DNA of 64,000 nucleotides from Chrysaora quinquecirrha (lineage: Eukaryota > Cnidaria > Scyphozoa > Semaeostomeae > Pelagiidae): the NCBI GenBank assembly GCA_014526335.1, contig JACTAT010000215.1, positions 454,001 through 518,000 of the forward strand, in the 5' to 3' direction. Of this stretch, positions 24,395 to 36,310 are shown one piece after another. Both the position numbers and the translations under genes were made by a program. A model generated the notes under the pieces. It was not told the DNA's origin, searched no databases, and saw nothing but the letters and a program-made list of their open reading frames with translations. Each line of letters starts with the position of its first letter. Within the stretch, counting starts at the first letter, position 1.

Positions 24395-24770
24395 CACTAC
24401 ACGTTTTTTTTTTAATAAGAAAGCGGTTTATAAGAAAGTAGTGCTCAACATCTTAAAAACTTAATACTGGATTCTTGAAACTTAAGAAAGTTCTGTTTTA
24501 TACTTTCACTCCTAATGTTCTGTGTGTTATTTTTGCTCTTCAGTGGCTCATCTTGCTATTAAAAGAGTCTAATGATAATATTCTTTGAAAAACGTGGTAT
24601 TTATGCAATGTACACAGTACCTTTACACTGTGAATTGTTTGAAATACTGTATTTCAAAATTTGTGCTAAGAAAGTCACAAGAAAGTTTTGGTACTGACAA
24701 CATGAAATATCTAAGAAAGTTTCAATACTGGCCCAAAAAAAACTTTCTTATAAAAATGATGAATAGCTGT
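24395..24770. mobile_element. MITE-like element, TATAAGAAAG family
   Basis: Ends read CTACACGTTTTTTTTTAAT and, inverted, AACTTTCTTATAAAAAT. It is related by its termini to the other TATAAG-type elements here and lies in a gene 2 intron. Confidence 0.5.
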
Positions 24771-25059
24771 TTTAAAGAACATGGAACGAGTTGGGAACAA
24801 GCTTCAATTCTTGCACAAGATAGAAGTGGGTGGAACCATTTCATGAGATCGCGCGAACTGTGAAATTTCCATCTACTTTGTACCACGTTTATCGAATTTC
24901 TATTGTGTTACATTATGTATATAGTATACGGAAGATGTTTATGATGATGACGATGAGAAAAATGTCCAGCCTTTTGTCAACCAAGATATTCCAAGGATAA
25001 AATCCAATTTACAGTGAGTACTGAGAGTCTAATTGAATCTCACCTAGCCTGACCTGACC

Positions 25060-25476
25060 TGATACCAAGATAAAATAAGGGAACTAAGATAGCCTAACTT
25101 GTGCTTAGATCATTCCTAGGCAAAGTGACGTTATTAAACACGAAATTGCAATTTTCGTAACAAGACGCCTATAGGTTTATGTTGCGGTTTTGTCCCGGAA
25201 TAGAAACTGAAGCACTTTATTTCCTCACTTTGCTTAGGATAAACCTGTGCAAGATATCAAAATACCCGATATTAAAAAGCAATAATTTAAGTTTCTTTTG
25301 AACCCACCAGTGAAATATGTGCATCAAAAGAATCATCAATGTCTGGACGACGAAATTATACCGTTGTTTTGTTACAATATGCCCGCAAAACCCTCAAGAA
25401 GCATGAATCAAAATGGGCAAAAATGACAAGATTTAGTTAGACTATCTTGGTTCTCTTATTTTATCTTGTGATACTG
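25060..25476. mobile_element. MITE with ~35-bp inverted repeats (AAGATAAAATAAG)
   Basis: Both ends carry AAGATAAAATAAG followed by GAACYAAGATAG and CTAAC, in inverted orientation. A solitary similar end lies at about 46275-46310. It lies in the gene 2 intron, with no coding potential. Confidence 0.75.
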
Positions 25477-25529
25477 ACCTAAGAAAGTCTAAAAAATTTG
25501 AAATAAAAAATGGATACTGTTCTTTATAC

Positions 25530-25592
25530 CATGTTCACTGTTTAAATCGTCTAATCTTTGCTCTTGATTACTATTTTGATTTTGGGAATCAC
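25530..25592 (-). CDS. Gene 2 linker exon
   Basis: A 63-nt phase 1-1 exon after a pyrimidine-rich TTCCAAG acceptor, ending at G|GTATAA. It encodes DSQNQNSNQEQRLDDLNSEH, a polar spacer. The single T left by the membrane exon plus GT here makes Cys, and the last G plus AT of the NACHT exon makes Asp, so all three exons join in one frame. Confidence 0.75.
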
Positions 25593-26769
25593 CTTGGAAG
25601 ACAAAAAATGAAAAAGAAGTCAGAATGATAGAACGAACAACAAAGTTAAGACAAAGGGATTTTGTAGACTACTGGTGCTGAAAAATAACAGTAATAAAAA
25701 ATGGGACAGTCAGTCAGCTAGCCAACATATACCTAGGGCCCATGTACACGAGCACTTAAACATTCTTAAAACAGCAGGCAACATTCCTCAAAATTCTAAA
25801 TTCATCATTTTCCATCTCAATTTCATGATGGATATCTAATAGCAGAAACCAATTACAATGAATTCTCTTGACAGCAGGGTTAATTATTCTGGAACCAAAA
25901 CAGTTCAAGGGGAGAATCATATTTTGAAAAGCTATAGAAATAGACATCCAAACAAAGTGATAGTTTCAAAAATAGGTTTCCAAAGACCTTGGAAATCCTT
26001 GATTGATGCATTTTCAGATATTATAAGCGATATACATCCATGCTCTGTTTCTGTTTTGCAATAAAAAGGGGCCATAACATGATAAGTGCATTATTTGTCA
26101 CAGTTTCCCATGCTCTTAATGAATGTTTTATCTTATGAAGTTCATAAAAAAATCCATGTCTTGAAGAGTCAGATAAATTCTATCATATTGAAAACTTTCA
26201 ATTTCCTGACTTAAATCAAGTCCCTGCAAAGACAAGAGGTAAGGGACATTTTAATCCCTGACGACAAAAAACAAGAAGACAACAGACTTGTGAAAATTAA
26301 AGACCTTCAAGAGGTCTTCGGTTTTATTAGTTGGTCCTTTCTTCATCCGTTCATGATAGTGTTCTTGAGGAAATCAACTGTAATTGACTGTACATGGCGC
26401 ATAGAGGTGTTAACTCTGTTATTCACCAGAAGAATATGAGAACATTGACAGTGTACATGGACTCTTCATCAACTACTTTATTTTTATTATTTAAAGTTCA
26501 TAAAAAATTGGACATTTGAGGAAACAATGCCTGGAAAACATGGTGGCATGCTTCACAAGCAGACTGCCAACTGCTGGTGTGCATGCAGGTCGCAGCACCA
26601 AAGACAGGAAAATGTGGAGGAGTATGATGAAAAAGTCTGCTAAGCTCCCCAGCAACCAACATGATGGCTTGACCCCGAGATGAGTTAGTGAAGGATTGAA
26701 TTAAAAATAAACTTTAGACGTAGTTACTGACCATTTCAATGAAAGTATTAACAAACATAGAGTACTTAC

Positions 26770-27586
26770 ATATGAACAAACAAAATTTTGAGATCCAACT
26801 CAATTTTCTTCTTAAAATGTCACAGAAACATTTGTCTCTTCGTGGTCTCGGATAAATGAACCACAACTCTAACATATTTAGCAACAGGTAAAAAATTGTA
26901 AATCCAAAATGGGCAAAGTTCAATCTTGTAGCTTTGCTGTGATCAAGATATGTACAATAACTGATAGTATTTCTTTTTCCTCCACTCACATATCCTGGAC
27001 ATATGAATTTAGCATCGGTGCTCATATGAGGCCAACGGATAGCAAAATATAATAATACAAATAAGAAAAATGCCAAGCGTACAATAATCTGTGTTGGATA
27101 AACTTTGCACAGATGCTTGTAAAATGGTGTCCCGTTCTCACAGTTCCGGTTGGATGGTTCTGTTTCCGTCAAGAGTGTAAAACCAGTTTCATCAGATGAT
27201 TGATGTCCTTCATTTTGTTCATATTTTTTATGCCTTTTGCCTCTTGGTTGAGATTCTTTATTTTTGTCATCCAGTTGAGAATAAAATGAATATGCAATTA
27301 AGAACATTGAAGTGAAATGAATTGCAAATAGTACCCAATAAAAGGGTTTGGGAATAAAACCATCAGAATGCAGAAGATTCCTTTCTGTATTAAACTCATT
27401 TAAACAGGCCAGTTTTGTCCCAGGAACATTACATTCAAATCTAAGATGTGTAGCCTTTTCAATATCAGAATATAGATCAAGCACGTAAGAGTTTATTGAA
27501 AGAAAAAACAGGATCTCAATTACACCAAACACCGTTCGGTTTTTCACAAACAATTTCAGTATCCATTCAACCAATAATTCAAACAT
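26770..27586 (-). CDS. Gene 2, 5' coding exon: connexin-like four-helix membrane domain
   Basis: 272 codons from the Met at 27586 to a strong phase-1 donor (T|GTAAGT). Four hydrophobic segments are visible at about 19-38, 82-104, 165-184 and 225-245, with a charged intracellular loop (105-160). The first extracellular loop has RFECN and two cysteines (C52, C61); the second has C196 and C211. TM4 reads YLLLNMLELWF. A short N-terminal helix with Trp8, the FxCN loop start, and the LLLN-x-LEL pattern in TM4 all recall connexins, but connexins carry three cysteines per loop and this has two. I chose Met 27586 because an acceptor (TTTCTTTCAG) lies just upstream. Likely a plasma-membrane channel or sensor domain; homology is inferred by eye. 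Confidence 0.72.
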
Positions 27587-27829
27587 TTTTGCCGCTGAAA
27601 GAAAAATCAAATAAGTTTTATTATAATGTGTTATGTTATTGTGATTTCATTTTGATGAAAGCACTTATCTATCCTGGGATCTGGGAGCATGCATTGTAAC
27701 GGGACCTACTTTTAGGTTCAGAACAAACAGTGGGGGACTCATTAAGAAAGTTGACTGACCATTACAGTAGCGGACCCAAAGGCTTCTCTTTCATTTGCTG
27801 CCATACAAGTTAGGGGTGTGCTACTTTAG

Positions 27830-28105
27830 TTTGGTCACCCCATGACCCTTCAGTCCTTCAGGCATAATTTGTACATTGTTCTTCAGGTATCATCGTGTGA
27901 GCCTGACAGCCATGTTTGGTAATTTGGTCACCGCGTGAACGTTCAGTGCTTTGGGGCATAATTGGTACATCGTTCTTCAGGTATCACCACGTGAGCCTTA
28001 CAGTCCTGCTTCGTAATTTGGTCACCACGTGAACATTCCTTGCCTTTGGGCATAATTGTTACAGTATTCTCCAGGTATCACCGCGTGAACCTGGTAGTTC
28101 TTCTT
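27830..28105. repeat. Short tandem repeat, ~91 bp x 3
   Basis: Three units, each with TTTGGTCACC, a CGTGARC motif, GGCATAATT and TTCAGGTATCA. Non-coding, in intron 1 of gene 2. Confidence 0.75.
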
Positions 28106-28508
28106 ATATTCTTTCTTTACCATCCCTACTCTTCTGGTCCACCCTTTCCTCCTTCCTTCCTTCTCCTCCTTCCTTTCCCTGGGGTATGGGTTTCCTCTTT
28201 AGGGCCTAGTTCTAGAAAGACTCTAAAAGAGATGTGATTGGCAGGAACACTATGTGTTCTGTGGCCAGAAACTGCGTTTTCCATAGCCAATCACCTGACC
28301 GTAAGGGGTCTATTGTGCAGGCAAACAGGGCAGTGCACAAAATGCCCAATTTTCTTGCTTTCCCCAGGGTTATAGGAATTAAATGGGGTTAGACTTGTTT
28401 AACCCTAGTAAGTGACTATAACAAGACGGGTTGTCTCGCTTTTTCTGCAGTAACTCAAGGTCAGGGAGATTACTTAATCTCCCTGCTCAAGGTTACAAGT
28501 CTTCCGCC

Positions 28509-30556
28509 CAGTACCGTCAAGAGGGGGGGTAGGGGGGTAAAAGGTCCGGGGCCCGTAAAAATTATGGACCATAACATTTTGTTATTGCCCTAAAACTTTA
28601 TTTAAGCAAATTTTTATGATCTTCTAAATGAAGGAACATGGAAAACATGGATCATTTCCGGGATTTCAGCATTGAGAGCGAAATTGCAAGAACTATTGAC
28701 TTTAATGACATTATTAACGATTTTGCAAACATGAAAGCGCCAAAAGTGTTATTTTTAGAGTTTGAAACTTTGTTCCTAATATATTATTTTTATTTTACTA
28801 ACACAAAACGATGCTAATTACTCACCAATACTGTCTTTTCAATAATCTTGCGTGAAATACTCAAATTATTTTTCATGATACATAATTTAAAAGGGCGTTT
28901 CCCTCATTTTCCGAGAGTTTAGAGGGCGTGGTCACAAAAAAATTTCTCGCCGGCTTCGCCCCCAAACCCCCTTTAGGGTAATTCCATATGAAATCATCCA
29001 GAGGCTGACACCACTATATCTCAGATATTTGCTATTTTCTCAAAATATGACCACTATGATAAGAAATAAAAAGCCCCAAAATTTCAGCTTCACATCTCTT
29101 ACGGTTTTCTCTTAATCACACTTTCAAATTTTGCTGACGTCAGCAATTTTCACAATAAACGCCTCTTAGTTTTTCGCATTGCGCCTCGATAAAATTCTGG
29201 ATATCTTGGTAACCATTTCACATATATTAATGAAATTAGGTGACAACCCATTTCTGTGCCTGCTGATTCCAAATTTGGTATCAGATCACTGATCACATGA
29301 TGGGAAAATATCATTTTGGGCATATGAAAACAATTTTGACATCCTCAAAGAACTTGTCTCCACTATCATTCCAATCCACCAAAACTGCTTGTATTTACAC
29401 GCACCATACTGCATTAACTCAAATGATTAATTGGTCTCGGGTCCTGTATTCTGGAAATAGAATCACTTTAAATCATCACTGGTTTTATTTTATATCATAA
29501 AGCAAGAGTAGCTGGGATTGGCTCAAAATAATGATATGATCTTGTGTCAGGGACCGTTCTTCCAATTTGAAACCACCCACTCCATCACATTGTGACTTTC
29601 CGTGACTTGTACACATTCGAAAAAGAGAGACATCTTGGGTGCCTTTCAATGACATAATATGTAGCATTGACACTCTAGCTACTGTTAATGGAAGAATATA
29701 GACCATAACAGATGCTGATTTTTGTAAAAATTGCCAGTTGCATATAAACTAAAGATTTTCTCATTCTGAGATTTAAAGCCTTCACCAAAAAATCATATTG
29801 CACATAGATTTAAAGAAAGCTAAGTTTATTATTTTATATATTTATCAGTTAATACACTTAAGATTACAAATATAGTTCAAATTAAATCATATATAAACGT
29901 TATTAGCATTTATCACTTGCAGCACTTTAGTTTTATTGCTTATAAAAGTTCGCTAAAAAGCAAAAGTTTCATGCTCCATAAATTTCTTGCCTTTCATATA
30001 CCAAAATTAAAACTCTGCTCCAAAGTAACTTTAAGCTATACTCTTTAAGATGGAACATTGACATTTTATGTCACAAGTGGTCAACAACCCTGATTTTATG
30101 GTTGAAAAGGGTACTTCCGAAATGAAAATTTTCAATTTCATAAGCCCAAAATGATATTTTCCCGTCATGTGATCAGTGATCTGATACCAAATTTGGAATC
30201 AGCAGGCACAAAAATGGGTTGTCACCTAATTTCATTAACATATGTGAAACGGTTACCAAGATATCCAGAATTTTATCGAGGCGCAATGCGAAAAACTAAG
30301 AGGCATTTAATGTGAAAATTGCTGATGTCAGCAAAATTTGAAAGTGTGATTAAGAGAAAACCGTAAGAGATATGAAGCTGAAATTTTGGTGCTTTTTATT
30401 TCTTATAATGATGGTCATATTTTTTGAAAATAGTTAAAATCTGAGGTATAGTGGTGTCAAATTTGAAATTTGCTGGATGATTTCATATGGAATGACCCTT
30501 TAGGGCCCCCCCCCTCCGGATAACTCCAGGGCCCGAGCTGGCTCTCGACGGCCCTG
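28509..30556. mobile_element. hAT-like element with perfect 8-bp target duplication (outer, nested host)
   Basis: Flanked by CTTCCGCC at 28501-28508 and 30557-30564. Termini are CAGTACCGTCAAGAG on the left and the complement of CAGGGCCGTCGAGAG on the right. No transposase ORF is visible. It is split by the inner element at 28976-30498. Confidence 0.85.
28976..30498. mobile_element. Inner element with ~350-bp inverted repeats and TTTA target site
   Basis: Both ends begin GGGTMATTCCATATGAAATC, and the arms stay complementary for about 350 bp (28976-29330 and about 30130-30498). TTTA lies on both sides (28972-28975, 30499-30502). The 0.8-kb interior has no clear ORF. It is a non-autonomous, foldback-like DNA transposon. 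Confidence 0.85.
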
Positions 30557-31034
30557 CTTCCGCCTCGTTGTCCTTACAAGTTAGATTAGCTAAGGTTGAG
30601 AAGTTCGAATTCAAGAAGCAAAATTTATATCCAAATGTGAATCAAAGCCCTGATGATACAAACAAAGACCACTTGCATTGCCCCCACTCTTACCCCTTAT
30701 TGCCGAGTGCAAAGCAGAGAAGAAATGACCCTCATTGGTTCAACTGCACTTTAGGGGTTCCTAGTTACCAGCATTGTTAAGCATATGTGTCCTATTGAAA
30801 TATTGGGGGCTGCTACCCCCAAACCCTTGCTTTAACAGTGTGCATGTTGCAAATTTATCACAAATCGTACCTGCACTAAGGAAAACTGTTCATGAAAAAG
30901 TTTTATTTGAGTTCAAAACAGTATAATTTTTCACCAGTCACCATTTTTATTTTTGTTCTTTCTCCTCGCGCTATTTGAACGTTATCAAAATACAGTTTGA
31001 TTACAATAATATGGGTAACTAGGGACCCCTAAAC

Positions 31035-32348
31035 CAGAGGCGGATCCAGTAGAAAATCTGACTGTAGCAGAAAATTGGGGGTCTGGGGCGAAGCCCCAGA
31101 AAATTTTTATTGACCACGCCCTTCAGTCTCTCGGAGAATGAAGGCCACGCCCTATTTTCTGATTTCTTAATTACCATTGATATCTTAACAATATAGGTAT
31201 TTTACTACACTTTTAGAAAAATCCAGCTCAGAATGCACACTTACTATAAATAAGTTGGATGTTTAGAGTAGATATAATATTTCTAGCACCTACAAATCCA
31301 AATTGTCTATTATATTAACTTAGGGTGGGGTGGGAGTTGGCCTAGTCTATCCAGTAAGCATAAGAGGCCCTAGATATATCTATAGATAGAGGTATCCCTG
31401 CCTGTTTAAACCTGCTAACATTAGAAATAGTTTGATATAGTTATAAGCAAGTGAAATATGAAAAGATTGTTATGCTTACTGGATAGGTTCCTAGTTTGGG
31501 CATCTTGGCTTCAAGTGTTTGGGGAGCAAAGATGAAAATTTGCATAAGTGAACATTTTGGTTGATTCCTTTACTTGTAACCATTTTTTGAATTCTTATTA
31601 CACATCTTTGTTTTATTTCTTCAACCTGAAGATATTTGGAATCATCGTTTTCACAGAATAACCGGAGAAGTTGGTTCAACCATACGTTCTCTGACTCAAG
31701 TTCGGTACTGGCATCCGCCATGTTGGTTATTGCGAAATTCTTAGAAATTCTTTGCCTTGTACCCTTGCGTGAAATGATTGACAGCACGGAGTTGACAGAT
31801 CGAGATTTCGACTTTCCTGATTGGCTTGCTACAGTCAAGCTCTTTCGTGATTGGTTTGCTACACTCGCATCAAAATTTTCGCACTATGTGAGCAGTGATA
31901 ACAACAGCGCGATTGTTCTAATGCGAAATTCTAATTGGCTTGCTACGGTTGAAGCATTTATTTCATTGGTTTGCTACGGTCTAATTTAAATTCACTATCA
32001 TTCCCGCGACTTTTGGTACACAAGCCGCAAAGTTATATTGGACGGTTATCGGCTTGCGTTTGGAGGCTAGAGAAGGACGAGCTGTTTGTCACGAGCCCAG
32101 CAGTTTAGCCTTGTACCCTCATTCCGCTTGGTTTGAAAAAGTTGCTTGTCGATCGACGGAATGACGAGAAGAGAAAATGGGACATTTTATGGCTTCAGAA
32201 TTTAAGTAAAGGCTTCCAAAAAAAAGTAGATATATTTTACTTATTACAGACTTCTAACAACAACTTATCCAAAGCAGTATGAAAATTTTACTCTTGAAAA
32301 TCTGACTGTAGCATCTGCTACGGTTGCTACTATCTGGATCCGCCTCTG
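31035..32348. mobile_element. hAT-like element carrying a candidate exon
   Basis: Termini CAGAGGCGGATCCAG and its complement, with a 7-bp direct repeat CCTAAAC on each side (31028-31034, 32349-32355). An inverted, uninterrupted version of the flank lies near 30745-30768. The interior holds the short ORF at 31626-31721 and repeated GATTGGYTTGCTAC phrases (about 31818-31975). Confidence 0.75.
31626..31721 (-). CDS. Candidate 5' exon inside the hAT-like element
   Basis: ATG in the context ACATGGCGG, then 32 codons beginning MADASTELESENVWLNQL and a possible donor CAG|GTTGAA. The frame also stays open to 31491, giving up to 77 residues if unspliced. I recognise no domain. It may be a transposase-related first exon or a captured host gene fragment. 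Confidence 0.3.
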
Positions 32349-32729
32349 CCTAAACTGCATTCTTACCTAAAAAAATAAAAATTTCTAAATTTCTGTAAAA
32401 ATTCATTGGTTATTTACAACCATTTTTTAGAGCTTCTTTAACAATTTTTTGATATCTGATTAAATTATTTTATAATCTTTAAATATTATGGACATCCTGT
32501 TGGCAAAACGTGCAACATCTCTATGGCAATAAAACAGGAATCTTACTGCGCAAGTTCATATGCTACTCATATATAAACCAATCAAATTGCAGAACATGCT
32601 TGTGCCCTTTTTCCTTATAACATATAAACATTTTCGAGGCCCTTTTATCCCAGAATTCCACCGAACATACTCCAAAGGTCAGATGTCAGATTAAATTTTG
32701 AAGGTAGGGTTATCGACAGGATTAAATTC

Positions 32730-33345
32730 ACCCCCTACAATGTGTGTCCAGTACCGTGGGGATGTTCAGTACTGTGGCGGATATTCAGTACTATGGGGGC
32801 ATACCATGAGTCGTGTGGGGAGGCATCTCTGAGTACCGTGGGGGATATTCAGTACCGTGGGGGCATACCATGGCAGATATTCACTACCCTGGGGGCATAC
32901 CATGATTTGTGTGGGGGCATACCATGAGTCATGTGGGGAGGCATCATGAGTTGTGTGGGGGATATTCAGTACCGTGGGGGCATACCATGATTTGTGTGGG
33001 GGCATACCATGATTCGTGTGGGGAGGTATCTCTGAGCACTGTGGGGGATATTCAGTACCATGGGGGAACATCATGAGTCGTGTGCGGAGTGGGGGATATT
33101 CAGTACCGTGGGGGCATACCATGATCATGTGTGGGCATATCATGAGTCGTGTGGGGAGGCATCATAAGTCATGTGGGGGATATTCAGTACCATGGGGGCA
33201 TACCATGAGTCATGTGGGGAGGCATCTCCGAGTACCTTGGGGGATGTTCAGTACCGTTGGGGCATATCATGAGTACGGTGGGGCATATTCAGTACCGTGG
33301 GGGGACGTACCTTGGAGTACCGTGGGGGATGTTTGGTACCGTGGG
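32730..33345. repeat. Tandem array of GTACCGTGGGGG units
   Basis: Irregular units built from AGTACCGTGGGGG, GATATTCAGTACC, GGGCATACCATGAG and CGTGTGGGGAGG. The unit is homologous to that of the 39.2-42.8 kb foldback arms (AGTACAGTGGTGG plus GATGTTCAGTAC plus GATACCATGAG). No inverted partner is adjacent. Confidence 0.88.
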
Positions 33346-34600
33346 GTACATATATATTCTGGGCGACCTCGTATAGATCCTTTTGGATTTTGTCTTTGCT
33401 TGATTGAAGGTCGATCTTGAGGTCGATGGGTTCTTTGCAAAATGCTTTGGCAACTTGGATACCGTGCTAAGGGTTTGATGGGGGGTTAGTGCTGTAAAGG
33501 CAATAATTGGTGCAAGAATTTTTGGTACAGACATTATATTCTTGCTTACAGTAACAGGCAGTGCTTACTGTTTATAAATACGGAATGAACGTTTTGGATT
33601 TTGCTTCCAATAAACACGCTTTGATTTCCTTTCGTTCAATCAGAAAATGTTTGAAAAAAGAGCGAACATGTAGCAAAACATAGATAAACATTTAAAAGGC
33701 ATACCTTTTTAGTTAACAACAAGCGAATTCTCTACTTCTAGATATTCAGACCAACTTTACATCAGGCTTTCCACTTCGTCTGCAACCAGTACAGTAAGAC
33801 ATTCAAAAGTGAAACGGGAAGTACTTTCAGACAGTCTGTTGGCAAAACAAGAGTGACAAAGGTCATGCGTCACTTGACCAATCAAATTGCAAGCAAAACA
33901 ATTCATGTTCAGTTCGTCTCATTTCAATATGAAAGAGATTGCATTCCAGACAGCTGAGGTGATCTCAATTGTAGGTTGAATTTACTGAAGATTAAAAAAA
34001 CCCTTCTGCACTTCGTTCAGCTAAATTCTTGGCGAATAATTAATTGTGACACAACCGTATCTCTGCATGAAGGGATGCATATGGTTTTTAAAACTTTCCT
34101 TGAAACTGCCCAACTAGAAAAATTTTTGAAATGGTATGGTACGGGAAACAAAAAAAAATTGCCTAACAGGGGTTGTTCAAGGGGGTCGCACTCCTTATCA
34201 ACCCGCTTGACTGATATTGGCTTATACAACAAGCGAATTAAAGAATACAGAAGCGACTACTGGAAGTCATGTGAGGAGTTTATGTTAAACATAGCAATCG
34301 GTACAGTACATTGTAAATATGGTTCGAAAGGGATTTCACTATGTAATACTACGTTATATTTTACCAAGGTTTTACCTGTGGAAGTTAACAAACTCTCCCC
34401 TCTGTAAGAAATTCTGACTATACTAATTATGCTTAAAGTGACGAATACCTACTTGGTATGTTTCGAAACGAAATTTCCGTTTCTGGGAAGACATTGCATT
34501 AAAAAACTCTGAAGTCCCAGTTGGCCTAAAGAAGGGTTGTTTCAACAGTTAGGCGAAACACGGAAAAAGAGATAGCTTTAAAGTTCTTTTCAACAGCTTT
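33346..34600. other. No supported gene
   Basis: Contains a 143-codon open frame on the plus strand (33976-34407) with no recognisable domain, and a short minus-strand helical stretch at 33365-33465. Neither has enough support to call. Confidence 0.5.
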
Positions 34601-34663
34601 GATAATAATAGAAAATTGTTTCTGAATATTGGGAAAGAAATAATATAGATTTTTACGACTAAC

Positions 34664-34870
34664 CTCAATTTGTTTGCTTTCAACAACCTTCACGTTGGAA
34701 ATCGAAAGAGGAAGAGAAACAGAAGAGCGAAGCGAGGGAGGGTCAAATCAAAGGGTAAGGATTAAAGTGACAAAAGGTCACATGATAGAGTGACCAATCA
34801 GAATGCTATCTACCTGCCTTATTTGGATGCTCAAATTTTCTAAGGAATTTTCAAAGAAACTTCAGTACTG
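34664..34870 (-). promoter_or_regulatory. NLR leader exon and promoter, copy 3 (gene 2)
   Basis: A diverged third copy of the leader: donor GAG|GTTAGT ends at 34664, and the inverted CCAAT lies in GACCAATCAGAATGCT (about 34791-34806). The CRE seen in copies 1 and 2 is not present. On the minus strand the next good acceptor precedes the connexin-like exon at about 27598, so this is the likely gene 2 promoter. Confidence 0.5.
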
Positions 34871-35159
34871 TATCTGCAATACACGCCCAGGGGGTCTACA
34901 GTATGAAATTTCTTGGATTGAAAGGGCATTTTTTGGAGATATTGGAGAGGAGCATTTGACAGAGAGAAAGGGGGCCTTACTGTATTCGAGATATGAACTT
35001 AATCAAGGGAGGGGATTTGCAGTGTTCAAGCTTGAAGATCATAGAAATTCATAAGGCCTTCAAATGTTCCACAAGGGGACTTATTCAAGGGGGGGAGACT
35101 TATTTGCGAAAACGAATTCTTAGGTGGGGGCTTATTAGAGGGGGGCACTTATGTATATA

Positions 35160-36310
35160 GGTGGGAGGTATTGGTAGAAAGGGTAGGGTTATCGATAGGA
35201 TTGAATTTTATGGGTAAGGTTATCGACAGGATTAAATTTTGAAGAGTAGGGTTATCTCTAGGATTAAATTTTAAGGTTAGGGTTATCGATAGAATTGAAT
35301 TTTAAGGGTAGGGTTATCTCTAGGATTAAATATTAAGGTTAGGGTTATCGATAGAATTGAATTTTAAGGGTAGGGTTATCTCTAGGATTGAATTTTAAGG
35401 GTAGGGTTATCTCTGGGATTAAATTTTAAGGATAGGGTTATCGACAGGATTAAATTCTTAGGGTAGGGTTATCGATAAGATTGAATTTTATAGGGTAGGG
35501 TTATACATAGGATTAAATTTAAAGGGTAGGCTTATCGATAGGATTGAATTTTAAGGGTAGGGTTATCAATAGAATTTGATTGGTAGGGTTATCGACAGGA
35601 TTAAATTCTTAGGGTAGGGTTATCGATAAGATTGAATTTTATAGGGTAGGGTTATACATAGGATTAAATTTAAAGGGTAGGCTTATCGATAGGATTGAAT
35701 TTTAAGGGTAGGGTTATCCATAGAATTTGATTTTAAGGGTAGGGTTATCGACAGGATTAAATTCTTAGGGTAGGGTTATCGATAAGATTGAATTTTATAG
35801 GGTAGGGTTATACATAGGATTAAATTTAAAAGGGTAGGCTTATCGATAGGATTGAATTTTAAGGGTAGGGTTATCCATAGAGTTTGATTTTAAGGGTAGG
35901 GTTATCGATGGGATTGAATTTAAAGGGTAGGGTTATTGACAGGATTAAAATTCAAGGGTAGGGTTATCTTTAGGATTGAATGATAAGGGTAGGGCTGTCG
36001 ACAGGAATAAATCTCTAGGATTGAATTTTAAAGGTAGGGCTAAAATTCTTGCCCTGCGAGGTGTGGTGTGGTTAACTCTATGGTTGAATTTTATGGGTAG
36101 GGTCTATAGGATTAAATTTGAAGGGTAGGGTTATCTCTAGGATTAAATTTGAAGGGTAGGGTTATCGATAGGATTGAATGTTAAGAGCAGAGTTATCGAC
36201 AGGGTTGAATTTTATAGTCATATCCTAGAAATAACCTTACCCTTCAAAATTGAATCCTATAGATAACCCTACCCATAAAATTCAACAATAGAGATAACCA
36301 CACCACACCT
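35160..36310. repeat. Telomere-like minisatellite (~33-36-bp unit)
   Basis: About 30 units of the form GGGTAGGGTTATCGAYAGGATT followed in turn by AAATTYTWA; several carry exact TTAGGG. A higher-order ~180-bp unit recurs from about 35460 to 35880. The right end (36215-36310) is the inverted complement of part of the array. A lone unit sits at 32690-32735. Confidence 0.85.

Noticed and set aside
33289..33534. Possible coiled-coil exon on the minus strand near 33365-33465
   Set aside because: One frame gives a plausible helix after a TTAG acceptor, but no donor or partner exon could be placed, and it runs into the adjacent repeat.
33976..34407. 143-codon plus-strand ORF
   Set aside because: No recognisable motif, no splice or promoter context, and opposite in strand to all supported genes.
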